Of a stretch of DNA of 54,472 bases, positions 7,551-15,091 are shown in pieces. Position 1 is the first letter of the stretch. The number at the start of each line of letters is the position of its first letter. The DNA is taken from positions 1 to 54,472 of the forward strand of contig JAITOF010000092.1 in assembly GCA_031290095.1 (NCBI GenBank), in the 5' to 3' direction. Origin of the DNA: Candidatus Methanoplasma porotermitis. Its GTDB lineage: Archaea > Thermoplasmatota > Thermoplasmata > Methanomassiliicoccales > Methanomethylophilaceae. Below the pieces are notes generated by a model. It made no database searches. It worked only from the letters and a program-made list of their open reading frames with translations, and had not been told where the DNA came from. The translations under genes were made by a program, and so were the position numbers.

Positions 7551-9647
7551 TCAGATCTCTATCGGCTCGCATCCCTCTTCCTTCATCATCGACGCGGTTT
7601 CGTGGTCGCATGTGAAGAGGATTATCTGCATGTCCTCCGAGAGCTTCCGCAACGCTTTGCATGCGCCCCTCTTCCTTTTGCTGTCGAACGTCAGCAGCAC
7701 GTCGTCCAATATGATCGGCAGCCTCTCGTCGGAAAGCTCTCTTGCGACGGCGAGTTTGATCGACAGCTTGACCTGGTCTCCAAGCCCGGAGCTCCATTGG
7801 TTTTCTTTCTTGCTGTCGGCGCCCGACACGACTGAGATGTCGGAATTGCGAGGATCCAAGTCCAAACGGTATCTTCCATCGGTCATCAGGGCCAGAAGCC
7901 CGTCTGCGGTGGATACGACTGCGGGCTGCACCCCGGAGTAGATGTCGGAGCAGGCCTCGTCTATCATGCCGAGGGCAAGGGACAGCACGCCCCACCTGCG
8001 TGCATGCAACGCAAGGCTCGACTCGTCTGCGGCCAGCTCGTCCCTCAACCTGTCGGTCTCGCCGTCATCGACAAGCGCGCCCATCTGTGCCGATATCTCG
8101 CCGAAGCGGATGTTCATGTCTGTTATGTCGGCAGACCTGTCGGGCGGTGATTCTTTGTCAGGTATAAGGTAATACCCCGATTCCACTATGCTATTCCCCA
8201 GGGCCTCGATCCGCAGTTCAAGGTTCGATCTGCGCACATGGTCGATGTGCAGCTTAAGAAACATCTCCTCTCCGCCAAAAACAGACAGGAACTCCCGGAG
8301 TTCGGACGATGCCGTTTTGGAAGCCAGCTCGGCATCTTTGGTCCGCTGAAGCTCCCTCTTGCAGTCGCCCGCTTTTTCAAGAAGGTTCGACATCGTGCGG
8401 ACGTCGGCGCTCAAAGACGTGCGCCTGAGGCCGACGGCCGCCGCGACGGCCGCAACCTCGCGTTCGTATTTTTCTACGTCGGAATCCAACGTAGCGGAGT
8501 CAGCACGCGGACGCGCCTCTACATCGACGGGCGTGCGACCCCTCTTCGCAAGCGTCATCGGCAGGCCGCAGACAGCCACGACGAGGCCGACGGCCACCAG
8601 GGGCAGGACGCCCAGGGCGGCGCCTGCGAAGAGGAGGCCCATGCCGATGACGAACAATGCTCTCGAAACGTTTACCGATAGGTTGCTGTTCTCCTTGCGG
8701 GGGACGGGCCCCTTATTCCCGTAAGTCGGCGATTCGCGTTCCGATTTAAGGCGCATGATTATCTGCAGCCTCTCGGAAAGGCTTCGTATGCTGTCGCCGT
8801 TCGCAAGTATCTTCTCATGGTCGTACCCTTCCGGAAGTATCTCAGAAGACGTCTTAGACGCCATCTTGAAAGATTCTTCCTTCGCATTCGCGTCGGCTCT
8901 CAGAGAATCGTACTTTTCCTTATGCTCGTCTTTTACGACGTCCGATGCGGAAAGTGCGGCAGACTGCTCCTTCATTCCGTTAAGAGCGTCTACATTGGCT
9001 TTTTGAGACGCACGGACGCTCGCGGCGGCTTCTGCCGCTGCACGGGCGGCGGCTTCTGCCGTAGCGGCCTTCAGATTCTCCTCGATGGAGCGGCGCTCGC
9101 GATACAACGCGTCGTAGTTGTCCCCATCCTTCGCCTCGCCAAGCCTTTTCTTCTTTTCATCGATGTCTGTGATAAGCCGGCCTATCGTCGTGCTGGCCGT
9201 CCTGCGGTCGGTGGTCATGAGCGCAGACATCTCCTTGTTCAGGCCGGCCATCACGTCGGGCAGGCCTTTGCCTCCAGGGACTGTGAGGAAGCGGTTTCTG
9301 ATATCGCCGGACGATATAGTTTTGTAATCCCTGAGGTCGTCCGACGTCATGGCGAATATGCTGCGATATGTGGACGCGTCCGTCTGGATGCCGCATCCTC
9401 CGTCGCTCCAGTCGATTTCTTTTAAAATGCCGCCCATGTCGACGGTGACGGAGCCTGCGTCCGTTTTTGAACGCAAGGGGTAGTTGTTCCTTTGCTTTCC
9501 AGGGAACAGCGTGCTCCTGACGAACTCCATGATCGTCGTCTTCCCCGACTCGTTAGGACCGTAGACAATGTTCATCTTGTCGGAAAACTCGATATCGCGC
9601 CCCTTAAGGCCGCCAAAACGGTCTATTTTCAAACTGCGGACGTGCAT
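7551..9647 (-). CDS. YhaN-like AAA ATPase (Rad50/SbcC relative) with central membrane hairpin
   Basis: A 698-residue ABC-type ATPase. The N-terminus has the RecF/Rad50 fold entry IDRFGGLKGRDIEF and P-loop GPNESGKT (30-37). The C-terminus has the signature-like SSGLGDQVKLSIKLAVAREL and Walker B LPIILDDVLLTFD. Alanine-rich coiled coil fills about 160-260. Two hydrophobic segments at about 329-366 make a membrane hairpin where Rad50 has its zinc hook, as in bacterial YhaN. The start ATG shares one base with the stop of the upstream nuclease gene (TGATG). Probable role: a membrane-associated DNA-processing ATPase working with that nuclease (inference from pairing). Confidence 0.85.
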   Translation of the reverse strand: MHVRSLKIDRFGGLKGRDIEFSDKMNIVYGPNESGKTTIMEFVRSTLFPGKQRNNYPLRSKTDAGSVTVDMGGILKEIDWSDGGCGIQTDASTYRSIFAMTSDDLRDYKTISSGDIRNRFLTVPGGKGLPDVMAGLNKEMSALMTTDRRTASTTIGRLITDIDEKKKRLGEAKDGDNYDALYRERRSIEENLKAATAEAAARAAAEAAASVRASQKANVDALNGMKEQSAALSASDVVKDEHKEKYDSLRADANAKEESFKMASKTSSEILPEGYDHEKILANGDSIRSLSERLQIIMRLKSERESPTYGNKGPVPRKENSNLSVNVSRALFVIGMGLLFAGAALGVLPLVAVGLVVAVCGLPMTLAKRGRTPVDVEARPRADSATLDSDVEKYEREVAAVAAAVGLRRTSLSADVRTMSNLLEKAGDCKRELQRTKDAELASKTASSELREFLSVFGGEEMFLKLHIDHVRRSNLELRIEALGNSIVESGYYLIPDKESPPDRSADITDMNIRFGEISAQMGALVDDGETDRLRDELAADESSLALHARRWGVLSLALGMIDEACSDIYSGVQPAVVSTADGLLALMTDGRYRLDLDPRNSDISVVSGADSKKENQWSSGLGDQVKLSIKLAVARELSDERLPIILDDVLLTFDSKRKRGACKALRKLSEDMQIILFTCDHETASMMKEEGCEPIEI

Positions 9648-10828
9648 CAGGACGCCCCCAGCGTCTCTGCGATCAGCATCTCGGCGTCGCGGACCATTGC
9701 TTTAACCTCCTCGTCGCTCATGTTGTCGAACACCCTGCGGATGTCTGCCGATAGGCGTGTGGAGCAGATCTTCGAAATGATTTTGTCCTTCTCCGCTGAG
9801 GACGTCCTTCTTGCCGATTCAGAAACCATGCGGACGATGCTGTTCTCCGGAAAGGACGACACGTCGACGGAAGGGGACGTGTTCAGCTCCAGCGACGACA
9901 ATATGCATCCTGCGTGATCAGATATGGTCTTTGACATGCCGGGGTCCAGCCGAAGCACGGCATCCAAGTCCCCTCTTCCAGTGACGCGCAGAGATGCGAC
10001 GGAGCCGGGCGGCATCTTGCTCCGCACCTCGCTTAGGAACGAGCGCATGTCCTTGCCCGATATGCTCGCCTCGGCTTCCACCCAAAGCAGCTCCTGAGTC
10101 GGAACGAACCTGAGCTCGGATACCTCGTTGTTCGAGACGCTGACGACATACGCGCCCTTCTCTCCCGTCTCCGTCCTGTCCCTGCCCTGGATGTTTCCGG
10201 GATAGACGGCGTGGGGCCTCTCGCGAACGACGGTCCGCTTATGTATATGCCCCAGCGCCCAGTAGTCGACGTCTCTGTTCAAAAGGTCCGAGGGGCTGCA
10301 CGGAGCGTAGCGGCGGTCGTCCGAGAACGTGTCAAGGTTGCAATGCAGAACGGCCACGGTGAACATGTGCTTGTTGCCTCTCAGCGAGGCGACGAAGTTC
10401 TCTTCGGTGTGACGGGACGGAAAACTCCTGCCTATTATCTCCACGGTGACTTTCCCAGCACGCACGGTCATCCTGTCCGGCTCGGGAGAGAACACGCGCA
10501 CGTTGTCGGGGAACGGGATGCTTGACTCCCAAGACCGCCTGAAGTCGTGGTTCCCTAGCGCTATGATGCAGGGGACGTCCAGCCGTTTCAGCTCCTCTGA
10601 GAGCCTGTAACGGACGCGAGGGCTTTCGTTCTCCTCGTCGAAAACATCGCCTGAGACGACCACGAAGTCAGCTTGTTCTGACAGTGCGAGGTCGACTATC
10701 TTTCGGAACGACGAGAACATTGCTTCGAACAGCTTCTTTCCCAGTTCTGGATCGGACTCTGAGACCCCTTTGAACCTACTCCCGAGATGCAGGTCTGCGC
10801 AGTGGATGAATTTAAAATCTACAGGCAT
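9647..10828 (-). CDS. YhaO/Mre11-like metallophosphoesterase (DNA exonuclease family)
   Basis: A 393-residue calcineurin-like phosphoesterase. All five motifs are visible: HCADLHLG (9-16), VVSGDVFD, ALGNHDF, a downstream VLHCNLD, and WALGHIHKR. This is the SbcD/Mre11/YhaO class, nucleases that act with Rad50-like ATPases, and the partner gene follows with a one-base overlap. Start at 10828: TATA-like TGATTTATTAAC is centred 27 bases upstream and there is no Shine-Dalgarno, so the operon mRNA is probably leaderless. Confidence 0.9.
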   Translation of the reverse strand: MPVDFKFIHCADLHLGSRFKGVSESDPELGKKLFEAMFSSFRKIVDLALSEQADFVVVSGDVFDEENESPRVRYRLSEELKRLDVPCIIALGNHDFRRSWESSIPFPDNVRVFSPEPDRMTVRAGKVTVEIIGRSFPSRHTEENFVASLRGNKHMFTVAVLHCNLDTFSDDRRYAPCSPSDLLNRDVDYWALGHIHKRTVVRERPHAVYPGNIQGRDRTETGEKGAYVVSVSNNEVSELRFVPTQELLWVEAEASISGKDMRSFLSEVRSKMPPGSVASLRVTGRGDLDAVLRLDPGMSKTISDHAGCILSSLELNTSPSVDVSSFPENSIVRMVSESARRTSSAEKDKIISKICSTRLSADIRRVFDNMSDEEVKAMVRDAEMLIAETLGAS

Positions 10829-10999
10829 GAACCCGTCATCCGTGACGCAGTTAATAAATCAGCATGGGGAGGTCTCCGAAAGTGAGGCGCGGGACGGGTG
10901 TGGGCTAATCCGTCTGCTGACGTCGCAAATCGGCGGATCTTCCTGCCGCACGCCCATCCAACTCATGTAAAGTTCATATCCGCCCGTGCCAATGACCCG

Positions 11000-12832
11000 A
11001 TGCCAGTGGCCTCCATGGACAACATAACGAAAAAAGTCAAGGAAGAGATCGACAGAGGTTGGATCGGGCCCGATATCGAATGCCCTTACCATCCGTGCCA
11101 CTTCATAGGACAGGACTGCACGTTCTGCTTCTGCCCGTTCTATCCCTGCAACGACCTCGGTCTAGGAGACAACATAGCCGGAAGACTCGGGAAGCCTATA
11201 TGGCAGTGCACATACTGCCTTCTGATACACCGTCCGGAGGTTGGCAGGCACGTCATGTCCGAGATCAAGAGGCTCGGCATCCAAGACCCCAAAGACCCTC
11301 GCATGAGGGACCTTTTCAACGACGTCAAAGAACGTTTCTATCGCAAGGGAAGGGCGCTGATGGTACTTGGGGCCACGTCCGACGCGGGCAAGTCCGTAAC
11401 AGTGGCGGCGATATGCCGCATACTCCACAAAAGAGGGTACCTCGTCGCCCCATTCAAGTCTCAGAACATGAGCCTCAACTCGAAAGTGACCCCGATCGGG
11501 TCCGAGATAGCGATGATACAGACCATCCAGGCCAAGGCGGCGGGCCTGAAGAACCCCGACCATCACATGAACCCAATACTTCTCAAGCCGAAAGGAGACA
11601 CGCGGTCACAGGTCATGGTCGAAGGCAAGCCGTTCGGCGACTATGACGTTCCGGAGTATTACGACAATTTCGTTCCCGGGCCGGGGATCGAAGCCGTCAA
11701 AAGGAACATCGAATTCCTGAAACAACGTTACGACTTCGTCGTCATGGAAGGCGCAGGCTCCCCTGCCGAGATCAACATCTACGACAGAGACATAGCGAAC
11801 ATGGGCGCAGCAGTCGTAGCGGACGCAGACTGCATACTGGTGGTCAACGTCGAATGGGGAGGCTCCTTCGCCTATGCGGTGGGCACTGTGAAGCTCATTC
11901 CGGAGAGAGACAGAGGCAGGATCAAGGGCATAATCCTGAACAACGTCCTCGGGAACCCCTCCAACATGGAGCCGGGGGCCGAGGAGCTCGAGAGGATTCT
12001 GGGGATACCGGTCATAGGCATAGTCCCCCATGCCGACGTGGACCTCCCTTCCGAGGATTCGGAGGCTTTCAGGGGAATGAGCTCCAGAGGAAGCGGCGGG
12101 GTCAGGATATCGGTCGTGAAGGTACCGCGTATAGCTAACTTCACGGACTTGGACCCCCTGTACATGGAGGACGCCACCGTCTCTTTCGTCACGCGCCCGG
12201 AGGAGCTGGAGGGGTCGGATGCGATAATCATCCCTGGCACGAAAAACACGATCGACGATCTTCTTTGGATGCGGGAAAACGGCCTTGACAAAGCGATATG
12301 CTCGTTCAAAGGAAAAATCCCGATACTCGGAATATGCGGCGGATATCAGATCATGGGGAGGTTGCTCAAGGACCCTCAGGGCATCGAGGGGAAGGCCCCT
12401 CAGACGATCGAGGGGCTAGGGATGTTCGATATGGTCACCGAATGGGACGAGTACAAGAAGAAGGTGATCCAAGACCAAGGATGCCTTCTGGAGACGGGCG
12501 AGCCGGTCACGGGGTATGAGATACACATGGGCCTCAGCGAGGTCAACGAGGCCCCCCTCTTCAGGATAGACCGCTTCAAGGACAGCGAGACCGAGGGCGC
12601 GTTCAGGAAGGACGACATGCTCTTCGGCACATATCTCCACGGGGTGTTCGACAAGCCCGCATTCAGAAAGTTCTTCCTTTCTTTCGTCAAAAAAGGCGGG
12701 AAGCCTGTGAAGATGGCAGAGCCGAAGGATTATGACGATCACATAGAGGAAAACATAGAAAAACTTGCATTGGTCTTCGAGAAAGCATTGGACATCGACA
12801 TGCTTATGAGCATAGCGGAGGGGAGGTCGTGA
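11000..12832 (+). CDS. cobQ: Cobyric acid synthase-type amidotransferase with N-terminal Cys-rich domain
   Basis: A 610-residue protein in three parts. Residues 28-76 contain eight cysteines (28, 33, 40, 43, 45, 50, 70, 73; e.g. CTFCFCPFYPC), resembling the archaeal 'cysteine-rich small domain'. Residues about 118-340 are a dethiobiotin-synthetase-like ATPase (P-loop GATSDAGKS at 124-132, MNPILLKPKGDT, DRDIANMG). The C-terminal glutamine amidotransferase has nucleophile LGICGGYQIMG and catalytic YLHGVFD. This is the CobQ/CbiP layout that amidates cobyrinic acid a,c-diamide, plus an added metal- or cluster-binding head. The start at 11000 is chosen by a TATA-like element about 25-30 bases upstream; no Shine-Dalgarno. 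A second CobQ-like gene follows with GTGA overlap. Methanogens growing on methyl compounds need much corrinoid. Confidence 0.87.
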   Translation: MPVASMDNITKKVKEEIDRGWIGPDIECPYHPCHFIGQDCTFCFCPFYPCNDLGLGDNIAGRLGKPIWQCTYCLLIHRPEVGRHVMSEIKRLGIQDPKDPRMRDLFNDVKERFYRKGRALMVLGATSDAGKSVTVAAICRILHKRGYLVAPFKSQNMSLNSKVTPIGSEIAMIQTIQAKAAGLKNPDHHMNPILLKPKGDTRSQVMVEGKPFGDYDVPEYYDNFVPGPGIEAVKRNIEFLKQRYDFVVMEGAGSPAEINIYDRDIANMGAAVVADADCILVVNVEWGGSFAYAVGTVKLIPERDRGRIKGIILNNVLGNPSNMEPGAEELERILGIPVIGIVPHADVDLPSEDSEAFRGMSSRGSGGVRISVVKVPRIANFTDLDPLYMEDATVSFVTRPEELEGSDAIIIPGTKNTIDDLLWMRENGLDKAICSFKGKIPILGICGGYQIMGRLLKDPQGIEGKAPQTIEGLGMFDMVTEWDEYKKKVIQDQGCLLETGEPVTGYEIHMGLSEVNEAPLFRIDRFKDSETEGAFRKDDMLFGTYLHGVFDKPAFRKFFLSFVKKGGKPVKMAEPKDYDDHIEENIEKLALVFEKALDIDMLMSIAEGRS

Positions 12833-13656
12833 GCATACTTTTCATCGGCACCGCCTCCGGAGCGGGGAAGACCACCGTCACGGCCATGTACTGCAGGCAC
12901 CTTCGCAGAAAGGGGGTCAGGGTCGCGCCCTACAAGGCCGTGAACCTGTCCCTCAACTCCTACGTGACGCAAGAAGGCAAGGAGATTGGCATGGGGCAGG
13001 CGTTCCAGGCATGGGCGTCGGGCCTGAAGCCGTCCGGAGACATGAACCCTGTCCTGTTGAAGCCTTCCGGGAACGGAAGGATTCAGACAGTGCTATGCGG
13101 CACGCCCGCAGGCGACGTCACCGAGAAGAAGAGCATGGATGCGCCCCTCGCGTCCGCAGTCGCGTACGAAGCGTACGACAGGCTTCGTTCCAAGTACGAT
13201 GTCGTCGTCTGCGAGGGCTCCGGGTCGCCTGTGGAGCTCAACCTCATGGACAGGGACATTGCCAACATAGGCCTTATGCGCAATCGTCGCGTACCGGCGA
13301 TTCTTGTGGGGGACATCGAGAGAGGAGGCGTCTTCGCCGCGCTTTACGGGACATGGCTCCTCCTTCCGGACGACGTCAGGCCGCTGGTCAAAGGATTCCT
13401 GATCAACAGGTTCAGGGGGGACGCCTCGTTGCTGGACGGCGGCGTCAGGACGATCGAGGACATCACAGGGATGAAGCATCTGGGAACGATACCGTACCGG
13501 AGCCTTAAATTCCCGGAGGAGGACTCGCTTTCAGACTCTGACGGGCGCCTCTCTGGGGACAACGCCGAAGAGGCGTTCATGAGCAACATAGACGCCCTGC
13601 TGGACGCCGCTTTGGAGGCAGGCGTCGACTTCCAGGCGATAGAAAGGCTGCATTAA
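12829..13656 (+). CDS. CobQ/CbiP-like ATPase domain protein lacking the amidotransferase domain
   Basis: A 275-residue protein homologous to the synthetase half of the preceding gene: P-loop GTASGAGKTT (7-16), NLSLNSYVT, MNPVLLKPSG, DRDIANIG and LVGDIERGGVFAALYGT. It ends where the glutaminase domain should begin; no GxCGG nucleophile or catalytic His motif is seen. The GTG start overlaps the previous stop (GTGA, 12829-12832) and has GGGGAGG upstream, so the two are translationally coupled. It may act as a partner of the full-length paralogue, use ammonia, or amidate a different tetrapyrrole; none of this is shown by the sequence. Confidence 0.8.
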   Translation: MSILFIGTASGAGKTTVTAMYCRHLRRKGVRVAPYKAVNLSLNSYVTQEGKEIGMGQAFQAWASGLKPSGDMNPVLLKPSGNGRIQTVLCGTPAGDVTEKKSMDAPLASAVAYEAYDRLRSKYDVVVCEGSGSPVELNLMDRDIANIGLMRNRRVPAILVGDIERGGVFAALYGTWLLLPDDVRPLVKGFLINRFRGDASLLDGGVRTIEDITGMKHLGTIPYRSLKFPEEDSLSDSDGRLSGDNAEEAFMSNIDALLDAALEAGVDFQAIERLH

Positions 13657-13847
13657 CCGCCGGACGCCACTTTGACGGCTTTGATCTCCATGCCGTCCTC
13701 TACGGGCATGTCCATGGGAACAGGCACCCCTTTGACAAGGAATATGTACGTATCGGGCAGACCGCCTATGGTTCCGAAAGCCAGTCCTATGGAGCCGTCG
13801 GCAGGAACGGAATGCCTGTCCTTTCCGATGAAAATCGTAGCGCTCAT
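13653..13847 (-). CDS. Small ubiquitin-like / sulfur-carrier (SAMP/ThiS-like) protein ending in Gly-Gly
   Basis: A 64-residue protein beginning MSATIFIGKDRHSVPADGS and ending in VASGG. Short beta-grasp-like segments, a KGVPVPMDMPVEDG turn and a C-terminal diglycine match ThiS, MoaD and archaeal SAMP proteins, whose Gly-Gly carboxylate is adenylated and then thiolated or conjugated. The ATG at 13847 is preferred over starts at 13862 and 13907 because a TATA-like AAATATCAAG lies about 23-26 bases upstream. Its TAA shares bases with the stop of the convergent CobQ-like gene. No E1-like activating enzyme is in the window, so partner and role are unknown. Confidence 0.6.
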   Translation of the reverse strand: MSATIFIGKDRHSVPADGSIGLAFGTIGGLPDTYIFLVKGVPVPMDMPVEDGMEIKAVKVASGG

Positions 13848-13943
13848 GCGTCTGTGACGCATTTCTTGATATTTGATGATTATGAGGGCCTTCGTCGCAT
13901 CCGTCACTTCTGAATATAAATATCGCTACATATATTTCGCTCT

Positions 13944-14495
13944 GTGAGGCTGAGTCGCATCTCATGTGCAGGGTTGTTGGCGTTAGTCATGGCGGCATCT
14001 GCTGCAGCCCCTTTTTCCTCTGCTGAATCATACAGGGCGTTCTTCGACGACACGGAGGAGATCTGGGTCACGCAGGGCACGTCGGACGAGAATATAGTCG
14101 AGTTCATCGTACATTCCGGCGTCTATGACCTAAGCGATCTGGACCCGTGGTTTTATCGTGCCGATGCAGAAGGGAACTCCGACACCGCTGAATATAACAG
14201 GCTTCAATTCCCCCGCGTCAGCACCCTGCCTTTCGGCGACGCGGTGAAATTCATAGTGTTGGATGTGAATTTCGACTTCAAAGTGGTGTTCGCCAATCTA
14301 AAAAATGTAGACGGCGAACATGATGCTAGCGACCCCGCTTTGCAACCTGAAGTCGAATCGGAAGGGGCCGCCCCCAACACCGCCGCGGTCGTCATGGCCA
14401 TCGCAGTCATCATTTCCGTGTCTGCTCTTCTGCTATGCCTCATGACGCGCCGCAATGTGTCTGGCACGACATGGCCCGAGGAGAGATTGCGTTGA
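13944..14495 (+). CDS. Exported protein with C-terminal membrane anchor, unknown function
   Basis: A 183-residue protein with a clear N-terminal signal peptide (basic start, then AGLLALVMAASAAAPFSSA) and a hydrophobic segment near 146-166 before a short basic tail. The middle, about 120 residues, is acidic and would lie outside the cell. No family recognised. The GTG start at 13944 is supported because it includes the whole signal peptide and a TATA box (ATATAAATA, 13914-13922) lies 26 bases upstream, so the message is leaderless. The stop overlaps the TTG start of the following exonuclease gene. Confidence 0.7.
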   Translation: MRLSRISCAGLLALVMAASAAAPFSSAESYRAFFDDTEEIWVTQGTSDENIVEFIVHSGVYDLSDLDPWFYRADAEGNSDTAEYNRLQFPRVSTLPFGDAVKFIVLDVNFDFKVVFANLKNVDGEHDASDPALQPEVESEGAAPNTAAVVMAIAVIISVSALLLCLMTRRNVSGTTWPEERLR

Positions 14496-15091
14496 ACCTG
14501 GATGATTTCTCCGACGAGATATTCGTTCTTGACACGGAAACCACGGGTCTCGACGGAGGCCCCTGCGATGTCGTTGTGGACGTGGGAGTATGTGCCGTGG
14601 ACCTTTTCGCGGAAACAGCGAGGGACGTGTACTCGTCCATCGTGGGCTACGACGTCTCCAAGTGGGACGACCGCAGGAAAAACGCATGGATCTTCAAGAA
14701 CACCGATCTGACGGTCGATATGGTCGCGGCCGCGACTCCCCAGCCGGACGTCCGTGCGGACTTGGCAAGGATACTGAGAGGAAAGAGGGTCACGGCGTAC
14801 AACGTGCCGTTCGACATGGACAAGTTCCTTTACAGGGAGCCATGGGGCCTGCGCGGCCTGTTCAGGGAATGCACGGACATAATGGCGGCGGCCACCGAAG
14901 TCTGCAAGCTCCCCAGCCAGCTGTACGGTTGCAAATACAGGTTCCCCAAGCTCGACCACGCATACTCGGCGATAACCGAAGGAGACCCTGCTGGCATAGA
15001 GGGCAAGCAAGACCATCGCGCCCTGTCGGACGCCAGGATGGCCTCTCAGCTAATGATCAGGATGTTTCGCGACCTGAATTACTCTCCCTGA
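14492..15091 (+). CDS. DnaQ-like DEDDh 3'-5' exonuclease
   Basis: A 199-residue protein with the exonuclease I motif VLDTETTGLDGG near the N-terminus, YNVPFDMDKFL (Exo II-like) and DHRALSDARMASQ (Exo III, His and Asp), so all four acidic residues and the His are in place. Start: a TTG at 14492 preceded by GAGGAGA at ideal spacing and overlapping the previous stop as TTGA; upstream in-frame ATGs (14435, 14471) would lie inside the previous gene and are less likely. It ends 13 bases inside the convergent P-type ATPase gene. A catalytically degraded paralogue lies at 23412. Confidence 0.85.
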   Translation: MNLDDFSDEIFVLDTETTGLDGGPCDVVVDVGVCAVDLFAETARDVYSSIVGYDVSKWDDRRKNAWIFKNTDLTVDMVAAATPQPDVRADLARILRGKRVTAYNVPFDMDKFLYREPWGLRGLFRECTDIMAAATEVCKLPSQLYGCKYRFPKLDHAYSAITEGDPAGIEGKQDHRALSDARMASQLMIRMFRDLNYSP

